Source of the DNA: a virus
DNA: 45,397 bases
IMG/VR virus record: IMGVR_UViG_3300035034_000383
Span: 1 to 45,397 of that record
Reading direction: 5' to 3' (one strand)
Position numbers and translations under genes: made by a program. Shown here in pieces: positions 1-7,962 of this stretch. Within the stretch, counting starts at the first letter, position 1, and the number at the start of each line of letters is the position of its first letter. The notes below the pieces were generated by a model, which worked only from the letters and a program-made list of their open reading frames with translations, was not told where the DNA came from and did not search any database.

Positions 1-617
1 CCACTAGTAGCAGTCCAGTTGGCTTGTACGTTTACTTCTGCACCTGCAGCGATGCCATTAAGTTTTGTTTTATCACCGTTTACAAACGCACCTTCGCTTG
101 GTGGCTGTTGAGCTGAGTCTGCTAGTGCGCCCTGTGCGGCGGTTGCGAAGTCACTAGCTTTACTGCCACTGTCTTTAATTAGTTTACCTGTAGTAGTATC
201 AAATGCGGCGAAGTTATTGTTTACGGCTGAGGCTGGACCGACTACATCACCAGATCCAGCTGAGCCTCCTGGGATAGTTACGACAGTTTTTCCGCCAGCG
301 TCTGTGACAGTTACTCCAGCTCCGACGAAGTTTAGATTGGTTCTCTGGGTTAGCGGAGTACCTTCGTCTTCTATAGTGTGACCCCCACTTCCACCTCCTG
401 CTGCTGCCTCCCAAGAAGGAAGACCAGATACAAGAGTTAGAACCTCGTCGTTAGTTCCCCTGGCTAAGTTTACAAAGTCTCCTGCTGCGTTTACATAAAG
501 GATATCTCCTGTTGCATATGTAATACTGACCAGGTCTGTAATAAAGTTTTGTTCGACAGATGTTAGTAGCCCTACAATACTAATACCTGGGTTTGTTATG
601 TTAAAAGGAAGAGGCAT
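1..617 (-). CDS. Tail fibre / appendage protein, 5' part (continues past the window edge)
   Basis: An open leftward frame starts at ATG 617-615 and runs off the window after 205 codons. It begins MPLPFNITNPGISIVGLLTS. The later part is rich in Gly, Ala and Thr and carries phrases common in phage fibres (DKTKLNGIAAGAEVNVQANW). No Shine-Dalgarno precedes the start. The gene follows a coiled-coil protein gene with one base between them. If the window is circular the frame adds G-E-N-K-I-Q and stops at TAA (45381-45379), giving 211 aa just upstream of the lectin-like gene. The fibre assignment rests on composition and place; which end binds the virion is unknown. Confidence 0.7.
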   Translation of the reverse strand, partial: MPLPFNITNPGISIVGLLTSVEQNFITDLVSITYATGDILYVNAAGDFVNLARGTNDEVLTLVSGLPSWEAAAGGGSGGHTIEDEGTPLTQRTNLNFVGAGVTVTDAGGKTVVTIPGGSAGSGDVVGPASAVNNNFAAFDTTTGKLIKDSGSKASDFATAAQGALADSAQQPPSEGAFVNGDKTKLNGIAAGAEVNVQANWTATS

Positions 618-618
618 G

Positions 619-1350
619 TTACTTTGCTTTAAGGATTAGCTTATCTAAATCAGCCCCTGGTTTGGTTTGTGCATATAGTTCTTTAAGCCTACCATACACA
701 ACCATCATATCTTTAGACATTGTTATTAAATCTTTCTCTCTTGTTTTCATAGACTCTTCTAGTGAATCAAGATTCTTTTCCCTAAGCCTTACCTTGTCTT
801 CCCTCTTAAGACGCTCCTTTGTTATTTTCTTTTCGTTCTCTTCTCTGGTTTCTAGATTGTCAAGGACGCTTTGAAGTGCTTTGCTTTTGTCCTCAATAGC
901 TTTATCAAGCACAATAATCTCACTTCTTCTTACCGACTCCTGATTATTAAACACCTCAGAGTTGTTATCAAACAAACTCTTTAAGTATCCAATCTCCTTC
1001 AGTGCTTCTGCCTCCTGCTCCTTTAAATCTTTGATACGTCCAAGGTACAGTTTTTCTTCCTGGGCATTCTTCTTTTTAAATAGTTCACTTTGATTCTCTC
1101 TATTCTTTAGGTCCTGTGACAGTTCCTTAAGACTAGCTGTTTCAAAAATAGCACGACCTTTTAACTTATCAAGTCGTGCTATCTTTTCAAGAATTTCATC
1201 AATCACTCCTTCACGTTTCATCTCAAGCTCATTGATACTCTGTTTTGTTTCTTCGAGTTCAGTGCTTGCTTTACGTAATTCCGTTAAGACTAATGACCTA
1301 TCTGCAAAAAGAATACTCAACTCACCTTTCAGTATGGTTGGGTTCTTCAT
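619..1350 (-). CDS. Coiled-coil protein, probably structural
   Basis: This 243-aa protein is almost entirely charged heptad-like sequence rich in Glu, Lys and Leu, predicting a long coiled coil from about residue 15 to 220. It has no signal peptide or membrane segment. It lies between a small virion-type protein gene and the fibre gene in the leftward late block, so a rod-like virion or assembly role is likely but not shown. The start ATG at 1350 follows an A/T-rich stretch without a Shine-Dalgarno. Confidence 0.75.
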   Translation of the reverse strand: MKNPTILKGELSILFADRSLVLTELRKASTELEETKQSINELEMKREGVIDEILEKIARLDKLKGRAIFETASLKELSQDLKNRENQSELFKKKNAQEEKLYLGRIKDLKEQEAEALKEIGYLKSLFDNNSEVFNNQESVRRSEIIVLDKAIEDKSKALQSVLDNLETREENEKKITKERLKREDKVRLREKNLDSLEESMKTREKDLITMSKDMMVVYGRLKELYAQTKPGADLDKLILKAK

Positions 1351-1371
1351 TTTGTATTCTTATTTATTAAC

Positions 1372-1770
1372 CTAGTATCCTGACAGTAGTGCGGTAACTG
1401 AGACTGAGCCCGCGTTTGCCGCTACTCCTGTTTCTATCATTGATAGACGCATCATCTTGTATGCAATGTCCACGATAACATTTACATTTCCTGTTCCTGT
1501 GTATTCCCAAACACGTGGAGTAATTACTGATGTTGCCCCTGTTTCATCAATAACTAGACTGTACCATGTAGCACCTCCGTCCGCAGAGTGTTCGAGTTTG
1601 AACAATACTTTGTTGGCTGTTTCTGCTGCTCCCATTGTATAACCAATGTCAAGCGATAGCTTTAGAAAGCCTGCTGAACTAAACTCAAACTGAGTATCAG
1701 TATAGTCACTTGTCAACGCTTGCCCAGAAAAGGCAACGTAGGGTGACTGGTTGCTATAATTATTATTCAT
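1372..1770 (-). CDS. Small beta-rich virion protein (unknown family)
   Basis: A 132-aa protein rich in Ser, Thr, Val and Ala with alternating polar and hydrophobic residues, as in beta-sandwich proteins. A central phrase (KLEHSADGGATWYSLVIDET) resembles beta-rich phage structural or carbohydrate-binding proteins. It lies two bases downstream of the 71-aa gene and upstream of the coiled-coil gene in the capsid module. A capsid or tail accessory role is inferred from position only. The stop codon is TAG. Confidence 0.7.
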   Translation of the reverse strand: MNNNYSNQSPYVAFSGQALTSDYTDTQFEFSSAGFLKLSLDIGYTMGAAETANKVLFKLEHSADGGATWYSLVIDETGATSVITPRVWEYTGTGNVNVIVDIAYKMMRLSMIETGVAANAGSVSVTALLSGY

Positions 1771-1772
1771 AA

Positions 1773-1988
1773 TTATTTAGCTTTAGCCTCTTTCTTATCT
1801 TCTTTAATTCCTTTAACCTCCACTTCTCTTACATCTTCGGTAGTCAAGAAAGGGTAGATACCTACAAGATGTAGGGCTACTTCTGTTGGCCACTTCTCTG
1901 AACCTCCAGACTTGACACTGTATACTTCACCAAGTACGGTGTTGGCCACATCCTTGTCGCTGGGGTTATTTACTTTTAGATAGCTCAT
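1773..1988 (-). CDS. Small protein downstream of the capsid gene
   Basis: A 71-aa protein with a mixed N-terminal part and a highly charged C-terminal tail of Lys and Glu (about residues 58-71). I do not recognise the family. It is the first gene after the major capsid gene, separated from it by two tandem hairpins, and is followed closely by the 132-aa gene. Position suggests a head-completion or head-tail role. The leader just before the ATG is A/T-only with no Shine-Dalgarno. Confidence 0.65.
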   Translation of the reverse strand: MSYLKVNNPSDKDVANTVLGEVYSVKSGGSEKWPTEVALHLVGIYPFLTTEDVREVEVKGIKEDKKEAKAK

Positions 1989-2029
1989 ATTATAATTGCA
2001 ATTATTTTAATGTGTCCTAATGGTCACAT

Positions 2030-2071
2030 CCCAAGGGCCCGAAGCCCCTGGGTGTAACAACTAAGGTTGTT
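2030..2071 (-). terminator. Tandem hairpins after the capsid gene (possible attenuator)
   Basis: Just past the capsid stop, the leftward transcript meets AACAAC-CTTA-GTTGTT (2071-2056), then a G/C-rich stem pairing CCCAGGG with CCCTTGGG across one bulge (2052-2030). No U-run follows, so this is not a standard intrinsic terminator. It could damp transcription into the downstream genes or protect the capsid mRNA 3' end. Confidence 0.45.
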
Positions 2072-2073
2072 GG

Positions 2074-3045
2074 TTAGGCAGTGTATGAAGCACCGTTACC
2101 AAGAGAGCCGTATGCTCGTCTCCAGTCTTTGGTGTAGTTTGTCCATCGTCCGTAGATACCTACAGTCAATGTTTTCTTATCCTCATCAACAGTTGTCCAT
2201 GGCTGCATCGCTTCTCGTGTGTCATGTACAAACTTTGTTGCGCCTGGAACGATAAGGAACCAAGCTGTATCTGAACCACCATGTAGACCATCCATCAACA
2301 CAGATGTAGTCATACCAATGTTTCCTTGGTACACGTTAATCTCGTTGTTGTTTGACCCTGGTACTAGTGCAGATTCTGTCAACTGACGACCAGTCTTCTC
2401 TAGAGCTAGAGGAAGCACAAGTGATTCCATTCCGCCCATTACAAGAGGACCTCCTGCATCAGTCATTTGTTTCTTCAGAGATAGTCGTGCAGTCTCAAGA
2501 CTTGCTTCAGACAGGACAACTCCGTTTCCACTTGCGTTACTTTGTGCAGAACCACCTGGTACTACAGTAGGGTGAACCGTACTAAATGTAGGTACTCCAT
2601 CTCCGTAGTACTGGTATCGGTAACCTTTGATATCTTCTTTTCGGGTAGTGAAACCACCGTTGAAAAGTTGGATACCAGCTTCATCTTGCGAGAAGTTAGA
2701 TGCCCGTCCGATGTCACTCGCTTCGTCAAGCTGTGTACTAAAGTCACGGTCCATGATGTTCTCACGGGTAACTTCAATCTTTGCTCCGTAGGCTGAGTAG
2801 TCTACCTGTGTTAGGTAGGTTCGGAATCTGTCAAGTTCTTTAGTTGAATCACCTTCATCTTTTCGTGTGATTTTATTTTCAGAAACTTTTCCTGAGAAAG
2901 TTTTCTGACCCACATCAGATGACTCAGTCTTCAAGAGACTAGAGATTCCTGGTGAGTATAGTTCTGTTCCTTGGTCAATCATCTCTAGGATTTCGATACC
3001 GACACCCTTGATGAGTTCACCCCATTTACTTCGTGTTTCAATCAT
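2074..3045 (-). CDS. Major capsid protein
   Basis: A 323-aa protein with the length, composition and setting of an HK97-fold major capsid protein. It follows a scaffold-like gene and a decoration-like gene. It has an N-terminal helical part (about 1-40), a charged loop region (40-120), and a C-terminal part with short beta segments and Trp/Tyr-rich phrases (TAWFLIVPGATKFVHDTREA, GIYGRWTNYTKDW) like those of several phage capsids. The protein would form the icosahedral shell after scaffold-guided assembly. The start at 3045 has the leader aactaataaaattat with no Shine-Dalgarno. Hairpins just past its stop may help set its level. Confidence 0.82.
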   Translation of the reverse strand: MIETRSKWGELIKGVGIEILEMIDQGTELYSPGISSLLKTESSDVGQKTFSGKVSENKITRKDEGDSTKELDRFRTYLTQVDYSAYGAKIEVTRENIMDRDFSTQLDEASDIGRASNFSQDEAGIQLFNGGFTTRKEDIKGYRYQYYGDGVPTFSTVHPTVVPGGSAQSNASGNGVVLSEASLETARLSLKKQMTDAGGPLVMGGMESLVLPLALEKTGRQLTESALVPGSNNNEINVYQGNIGMTTSVLMDGLHGGSDTAWFLIVPGATKFVHDTREAMQPWTTVDEDKKTLTVGIYGRWTNYTKDWRRAYGSLGNGASYTA

Positions 3046-3070
3046 ATAATTTTATTAGTTAAGTTATTGA

Positions 3071-3586
3071 TTAGAAACCAAATACTTCTGACTCTAGAAT
3101 ATTGACAACAACATTTGTAGGTGTGTCTAGGTCAATTCCGTGTGAGTAATATTGTGCAGTTGTTTCAACTGATGTACTTTCGTCAAGCGTATCCTTATCT
3201 ACAAGGTCAAAGTTTTTACCTGCTGCTCCTGACCCACCTGCTGCTGTAGTTGTTCCTACCGCTGCGTCAAGTTCTGCTGAATAAATTGAACGTGTGTCCA
3301 CATCAACACGGGCTCTAACCTGTGCTACTGTAGTGTTGTTTGCTGTCGCTGTGAAGGGGTTACCTACGTTTCCGAGGTATGAACCATCTTTGACTGGAGA
3401 GAGTCCGTCCCGTCCAACAAAACCTTCAACGTGTCCAAGCACTCGTGCGCCTGTTACTCCTAATGCAAGGAATCCTGCTACTGTTCTGACTGAGTCCGCA
3501 GTCGCCATAACGACGTTGTTGCTTAGGATTCTGTCAACCAATAGGGGACCTCCCGCATTACCGAGTGTTCCGATTTTTTGAATCAT
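3071..3586 (-). CDS. Head decoration-like / minor capsid protein
   Basis: A 171-aa protein lying between scaffold and major capsid genes, the usual place of capsid decoration or stabilisation proteins. It is rich in Gly, Ala, Val and Thr, with many short beta-type stretches and a Gly/Ala linker near residues 112-123. No catalytic motif is visible. The assignment comes from gene order and composition. It is separated from the capsid gene by about 25 bases, so the two are probably cotranscribed and made in similar amounts. Confidence 0.6.
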   Translation of the reverse strand: MIQKIGTLGNAGGPLLVDRILSNNVVMATADSVRTVAGFLALGVTGARVLGHVEGFVGRDGLSPVKDGSYLGNVGNPFTATANNTTVAQVRARVDVDTRSIYSAELDAAVGTTTAAGGSGAAGKNFDLVDKDTLDESTSVETTAQYYSHGIDLDTPTNVVVNILESEVFGF

Positions 3587-3612
3587 TTAATTCTTCTGTT
3601 AGTAGAGAATTG

Positions 3613-4245
3613 TTATAGTCCAAGGTTATAGAAAGCCTCACCGTACTTAGCCTTAAGGGCTTTGTACTTAGCAGGGTCCATGCCTGTATCTTCAAGAACC
3701 TTACGTTCGCTGATTGACTGGGCTGGGTCCGCTGAGCTTACTGGAGAATAGCTAGGTGCATTACCAGAATAATCTGGGTCTGCTCCCACCTCTTGAGTAG
3801 GACTTAAGAAGCGATAAGCATTCTCAAGTCTAGCTTTCATTTGTTCCTTGTTTGTAACATCCGCAAAAGTAAATTGCTTTAGTCCTTGTTCAAATTTAGA
3901 ATAGACTAGACCAGCAGCATCTGCCTGAAATTCAGGCTTAGATGCTTTGAACTCGGCCATTACTGATTCGAGGTCTGCCTTACGTGTCTGGTCTTCTTTT
4001 TCTCTAAACGCTTGAGCTATTACTTCATTTACATCCATTGGTTCTCTGTTTGTTAAGTTTGCCTTATCAAGTGCTTCTTGTTTTTTCCGACGTTCCTCTG
4101 TAAGCTCTGCGACAATTTTGTCAACGTCACCTTTAGATTTAGTTGCGTTCTCTGTGGCTACTCGTGCAGCCTCTAGTGCTTCCGCAAGTTTAACTTCGGT
4201 TTCTTCTTTAGCAACTTGTAATGCTTTGATTTCCTCTTCTGTCAT
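3613..4245 (-). CDS. Capsid scaffolding protein
   Basis: A 210-aa, highly charged helical protein. Residues 1-65 are Glu/Lys/Ala-rich coiled coil, the middle carries a conserved-looking phrase (EFQADAAGLVYSKFEQGL), and the C-terminal part is less charged (AKYKALKAKYGEAFYNLGL-like). This layout and its place before the decoration and capsid genes fit a scaffold that directs procapsid assembly and then leaves. Transcription probably starts at the leftward promoter at 4533-4506, through a long structured leader (4476-4289). The annotated ATG has a G-rich stretch about 14 bases upstream, too far for a normal Shine-Dalgarno. Confidence 0.75.
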   Translation of the reverse strand: MTEEEIKALQVAKEETEVKLAEALEAARVATENATKSKGDVDKIVAELTEERRKKQEALDKANLTNREPMDVNEVIAQAFREKEDQTRKADLESVMAEFKASKPEFQADAAGLVYSKFEQGLKQFTFADVTNKEQMKARLENAYRFLSPTQEVGADPDYSGNAPSYSPVSSADPAQSISERKVLEDTGMDPAKYKALKAKYGEAFYNLGL

Positions 4246-4288
4246 TTGTTTATAGTTCTCACCCCCTTATTTCTAATACACTTATTTA

Positions 4289-4476
4289 CTTGGCAATGCC
4301 CAAGGTTGGTCGAGCCCAACATGGTGAGGGAGTTTCCTCCTAGGTCATATACAGACAGCATACGCTTACTTCGATAGTGAACAATCAGTTCTACTTACGG
4401 GCAAGGTGATGGCAACTAAACTAGGACTAGGGGACTAGTATGTAGCAACCATCACCCTACCCGTAAAGGTTGGGCT
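4289..4476 (-). promoter_or_regulatory. Structured RNA leader of the scaffold-capsid mRNA
   Basis: Read leftward, the leader has a long-range closing helix AGCCCAAC (4476-4469) with GTTGGGCT (4320-4313). Inside it is a two-part helix, TTACGGG (4466-4460) with CCCGTAA (4401-4395) and GGTGATGG (4456-4449) with CCATCACC (4412-4405). A GGAG-GAAA-CTCC tetraloop hairpin (4340-4329) follows. Just outside is CTTGG-GCATTG-CCAAG (4304-4289). That is 28 perfect pairs in helices of 4-8 bp. I do not recognise a known riboswitch or ribozyme class. Roles could be mRNA stabilisation or translation control of the most abundant virion proteins. Confidence 0.7.
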
Positions 4477-4505
4477 GTACCACCGAGGGAAGTGATACGT
4501 CAAGC

Positions 4506-4533
4506 ATTATAACACATTTAAAATACTTGTCAA
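4506..4533 (-). promoter_or_regulatory. Sigma70-type promoter for scaffold and capsid genes
   Basis: Leftward TTGACA (4533-4528), 16-bp spacer, TATAAT (4511-4506). Both hexamers are perfect. Transcription would start near 4500 and read through the structured leader into the scaffold gene. It lies between the R2 gene stop and the scaffold gene. Confidence 0.85.
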
Positions 4534-4548
4534 TAGCAAAACTATAAT

Positions 4549-5529
4549 TTAGTCAAACAGGTCATCACTTGTAACACTTGATGACCGCTTGTTATAGTTG
4601 ATTGACCTCTTGTCAAAGAAGTCAACGTGCTTAGTGGCGATGACCTCATTGTCAAACCAATCGGTTTCCTCTAGCATTTTTTCGTCTACGTCAAACAGTT
4701 TATCAAACCCTGCTGCTTTAATAGAAGAGTTAAGTCTGTTCTTAATAAACTCAACGACTGTTTCTTTAGAAAGGAAATCTAATTCACCTTCTTCAAAAAT
4801 CCAATCAATCACATCTACTTCTGACCTGTATGCTTCCATACAGAATTCTCTTATCTCTGCGTTGAACTCATCATCAAACCACGTAGGGTTTTCTTCTCTG
4901 ATGATATTCACAAGGTCTATGCCGAACATTCCATGAATGTTTTCTTCCTTGCTTGTTGCTTCCACAGAGTTACTCATGCCCTTAAACAAGTTCCTGTGCT
5001 TGTTAAAGCTCATCATGATTAGGAACTGAGAGAACAGTGATACGTGCTCTATCAGTAAAGAGAACAGGATGAGAGACTTAGTGAAGTCTTTCTTATCTCC
5101 TGTCTTTGATAACTCAATAGTCTTGGTTAGATATTTGTATCTGTCCCCCAAGGCTTTGTTATCTAGTAGCTTTTCAAACTCCTTGTTGAGACCTAGTATC
5201 TCTAGTAGGTGAGCGTAAGCATCTGCGTGACGCACTTCACTCTCTGCGAAGGTTGCTCCTACTGCGCCAATCTCTGGCTTGGGTAAGTGAATGTGAATCT
5301 CCCCCCAAAAATTTTTCACTGCCACCTCAATCTGTCCAATGGCGAGCATTGTTTTGGTTAAGGCTTTTCTTTCAGCAGGTGTTGTTTCAACATGAAAGTT
5401 CTGTACATCTCCAGTAAAGTTAAACTCCGAATGAACCCAGTATGAGTGTCGCACAGCGTCGGTGTATTCGTATAGGGCTGGGTATTCGTAGGGCTTAAAA
5501 TTTAGCCTCTTCTGAAAGATGTCTGACAT
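4549..5529 (-). CDS. nrdB: Ribonucleoside-diphosphate reductase small subunit (class I R2)
   Basis: A 326-aa ferritin-like R2. In class I enzymes it holds the diiron-tyrosyl cofactor that starts catalysis in the large subunit, reducing ribonucleotides for DNA synthesis. Visible residues: probable first ligand E68, E98-x2-H101, radical tyrosine Y105 four residues after H101, E162, and E197-x2-H200. The C-terminus SSSVTSDDLFD resembles R2 tails that dock on the large subunit. All key residues seem intact. Odd points: it sits in the late structural block between a portal-linked gene and the scaffold promoter, and no large-subunit gene is visible. A 39-aa Cys-x2-Cys peptide gene lies immediately upstream. 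Confidence 0.93.
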   Translation of the reverse strand: MSDIFQKRLNFKPYEYPALYEYTDAVRHSYWVHSEFNFTGDVQNFHVETTPAERKALTKTMLAIGQIEVAVKNFWGEIHIHLPKPEIGAVGATFAESEVRHADAYAHLLEILGLNKEFEKLLDNKALGDRYKYLTKTIELSKTGDKKDFTKSLILFSLLIEHVSLFSQFLIMMSFNKHRNLFKGMSNSVEATSKEENIHGMFGIDLVNIIREENPTWFDDEFNAEIREFCMEAYRSEVDVIDWIFEEGELDFLSKETVVEFIKNRLNSSIKAAGFDKLFDVDEKMLEETDWFDNEVIATKHVDFFDKRSINYNKRSSSVTSDDLFD

Positions 5530-5531
5530 AG

Positions 5532-5651
5532 CTATCCTTCACAAGCTGTGCAAGTACTTCCAATGACTGCTACCTGCGGCACTCCCGCTGGTTCATTATT
5601 ATCAAATGGGTCGATAAAATCTTTTACTACTTCCTCGTTACTTTCGGTCAT
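5532..5651 (-). CDS. 39-aa peptide ending in Cys-x2-Cys, like a reductase large-subunit tail
   Basis: ATG 5651-5649 to TAG 5534-5532 encodes 39 residues: an acidic, Pro/Gly-rich linker-like stretch ending VAVIGSTCTACEG. The end matches the general look of class I reductase large-subunit tails, which carry two cysteines a few residues from the C-terminus and pass electrons to the active site. It overlaps the upstream 93-aa gene by 14 bases and ends three bases before the R2 start codon, so the three genes are probably translationally coupled. It may be a detached tail, a relic of a lost nrdA, or an unrelated redox peptide. Confidence 0.6.
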   Translation of the reverse strand: MTESNEEVVKDFIDPFDNNEPAGVPQVAVIGSTCTACEG

Positions 5652-5919
5652 TTGATTTATTGATTAGTGATATAAAATAGTTTGTTCTTTGGTACGCTCC
5701 TTGTATTCTATCCCTGTCAGCGTCCGATGCTGCGTGAAAGTGTAGGTCCTTGTCTCTATCTAAAAGATTATGAAGCAGGTCCTTAAACACTTTCGTTTGT
5801 CCGTATGTGTTAAACATCTCTAGTATGTCCGCCTCACTTGCTTTTGAACCCTCAGGCATGTCAGACTTATAATAGCCCAGCTTGTTTAAAGCTTTTTCAA
5901 TTATGTTTATCATATACAT
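5638..5919 (-). CDS. Small conserved-looking phage protein next to the portal gene
   Basis: A 93-aa soluble helical protein (MYMINIIEKALNKLGYYKSD at its start). The C-terminal half has RDKDLHFHAASDADRDRIQG followed by YFISLI. Similar small proteins sit beside portal genes in other podovirus-like phages; function unknown. Its ATG (5919) directly follows the TAA of the 18-aa lysine peptide with no base between, and an alternative ATG lies two codons in. The 3' end overlaps the Cys-x2-Cys peptide gene. Confidence 0.7.
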   Translation of the reverse strand: MYMINIIEKALNKLGYYKSDMPEGSKASEADILEMFNTYGQTKVFKDLLHNLLDRDKDLHFHAASDADRDRIQGAYQRTNYFISLINKSNDRK

Positions 5920-5976
5920 TTAGTATTTAGTTTTCTTTTGTAATTTCTTTTTCTTACCTTTCTTTTTTGTCTTCAT
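5920..5976 (-). CDS. Lysine-rich 18-aa mini-protein
   Basis: ATG 5976-5974 to TAA 5922-5920 encodes MKTKKKGKKKKLQKKTKY; 11 of 18 residues are Lys. The frame exactly fills the gap between the portal stop and the next gene, whose ATG follows the TAA with no spacer. That packing argues for real translation. Such a peptide could bind DNA or RNA, perhaps in the head, but could also be a by-product of an A-rich translational coupler. Confidence 0.5.
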   Translation of the reverse strand: MKTKKKGKKKKLQKKTKY

Positions 5977-5985
5977 AAAGAAATG

Positions 5986-7950
5986 TTATCTTGCTTGGGC
6001 GACGGCTCTGTTTGCAGCTCCCATTGCTTGAGGACCAACTCCTCCCCCCTGAGCTCCGCCTCCTGCCTGCTCTGGTTGAGGTTGCTGTTCGTTAATAATC
6101 TTTGATGGGTCTAATCCCATCGCAGCAGCAAGCTTAGTAAGGGGTTCATCTAAGTTTACTCTGTCTCCTCCAACGGCTGCAAAGGTTTGGATTTGCTGTA
6201 GTAGCATTCCTTGTTCTGCCATTGATGAGCGTTCCCTCTTAGGGTCAAGTCCTAGAATGATATCGTAGTCGACACCTTCTCTAATGTAGTCAATAGAAAT
6301 GGCTGTGACCTCAACAGTCTCACCTCGTTCAGTTGAGGATACCATTGACCTAGCTTCTGTCTCCTCTCTTTCAGGGAGGTCATCAGTGTTCTTGTACAAC
6401 TCCAGAACACTTGTTCCTCTCTTGCCGTCTGTTAGTTTAGCTCCTGCGAATGAGAACGTAGCAAATGGTTTTGTTGTATCTGTGTCTGCCATTACTCCTG
6501 GTACCATTGTAGCGTTAGGCTGGAAGCCAAACTGTAGAATGTTTTTAATACGTAGGTTAGCCTTTCTCTTGATAGCACTGTTCACGTAACGTGCTACGGT
6601 AGTAAGGATTGCTGCGACACCTGATGCTGCCTGTTGAATTTCAAAGGCAGTTGTTCGGTCTGCACCGCCACCTGCTGTACCACTCTGCACTCCATCCATT
6701 GATGCCTCTTCCATGATACGTCTTGTGTATTCAAGAATGTACTGGTGGAAACCTGTAGGTGTTGGAAACTGCAATGGCATAATAGCATTGTTAAGTGCTA
6801 GTCCGCCTGTATCAATTGATGTTCTACGTCCTGGTCGGAGGTAGTCATCCTCAAACCCATCGAACCCTGCGGTAAGAATAGGTGTAAAGATTGATAAGAA
6901 AGACTGGTCCATCATCATGTTCTGTAGTACGTTAAGTACATCAGACATTGAACTTAACCTGTTAGGTGTAGATTTTCCGTAAAAGAATACTCCGTATGGT
7001 TCGTTGATAGCAGAAAAGAATGGAGACTCTTTGTGGTTCCACGGTAGGGGAGAAACCTCTTCGGTTGTTCCTAGTGGGTTAATCCAAATACCATTGGCCG
7101 TCAAAATAAACTCATCGTTCATGTGGTCATAGAACCAGAGAACTTCTACGCTTCCTTGTCCAACGTCTGAAGAAATAAAGTCTAGGTAGTAAGGAACAGT
7201 TCCTCCTGCTGAGATAGAAGAGGATAGTCCAGTCACTAGTTCTGATTTCTTGTAGTGTCCATACTTCTGTTGGTACTCAACAGCGGTCATAATCTTTCTT
7301 CTGAAACAGAATGGTTGCTTGTCAGTTCCCATAATACCAACACTAGCTGGGTAGTATTCTTCAAGAGGCACAAGCTCTGAGTAGAACCTTGTAGTCTTGA
7401 TTGTCTTTTCTGACACAGTCATGTTGTCACCGTGACCTTTTACTTCTCTAATCTTTTTCTTAGTGTACTCAATGTCCTCCGCACCAATGGCAGTTCCTTT
7501 AACAATGAGTTCCAGAATAAACATAGACATAAAGTTTTCATAGTCATCTAGTTCTTCTGTGTACTGATACAGGTTAGTGATAATCTTTGCCCGCATTGTA
7601 TCCTCCTCCCCCCTAGGGATTCCTGATGCAATAGGTAGCTGCTCTACTAGCTTACCGACAATTGTCAACACCTTGCTTCTAATGAATCCATCATTAAAGC
7701 CTGACTGCCAGTCTTCCATACCATCTCTCAGATATAGATTAGAGTTAAACCTCTGGACTGAATCTTCAATCATTTCAGTTACGTTCATTCCATCAAAGTA
7801 AACAAAGCTTCTGTCTCTGTCTTGCTGTGTACGTCTGAACACTTCCATGTTCTTTGATACTACTTCCATCTCTCTGTCAGAGGGTGTAAATACTTCTCCG
7901 TCAGGAAAGAGTATATCGTAGATTTTAATTGGGGCTTTCTTTGGCTGCAT
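5986..7950 (-). CDS. Portal protein
   Basis: A 654-aa protein placed one small gene downstream of the large terminase, as portals usually are. Portals form the 12-fold ring at one capsid vertex through which DNA is packaged and ejected. Features: an N-terminal helical region (about 20-140), a central mixed region with phrases such as GSVEVLWFYDHMNDEFILTA, a long helical part around residues 400-470 (EASMDGVQSGTAGGGADRTT), and a Pro/Gln/Gly-rich C-terminal tail (about 605-654). Length is near that of podovirus portals. The start at 7950 has leader aataataacaagtagtt with no clear Shine-Dalgarno. Confidence 0.85.
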   Translation of the reverse strand: MQPKKAPIKIYDILFPDGEVFTPSDREMEVVSKNMEVFRRTQQDRDRSFVYFDGMNVTEMIEDSVQRFNSNLYLRDGMEDWQSGFNDGFIRSKVLTIVGKLVEQLPIASGIPRGEEDTMRAKIITNLYQYTEELDDYENFMSMFILELIVKGTAIGAEDIEYTKKKIREVKGHGDNMTVSEKTIKTTRFYSELVPLEEYYPASVGIMGTDKQPFCFRRKIMTAVEYQQKYGHYKKSELVTGLSSSISAGGTVPYYLDFISSDVGQGSVEVLWFYDHMNDEFILTANGIWINPLGTTEEVSPLPWNHKESPFFSAINEPYGVFFYGKSTPNRLSSMSDVLNVLQNMMMDQSFLSIFTPILTAGFDGFEDDYLRPGRRTSIDTGGLALNNAIMPLQFPTPTGFHQYILEYTRRIMEEASMDGVQSGTAGGGADRTTAFEIQQAASGVAAILTTVARYVNSAIKRKANLRIKNILQFGFQPNATMVPGVMADTDTTKPFATFSFAGAKLTDGKRGTSVLELYKNTDDLPEREETEARSMVSSTERGETVEVTAISIDYIREGVDYDIILGLDPKRERSSMAEQGMLLQQIQTFAAVGGDRVNLDEPLTKLAAAMGLDPSKIINEQQPQPEQAGGGAQGGGVGPQAMGAANRAVAQAR

Positions 7951-7962
7951 AACTACTTGTTA

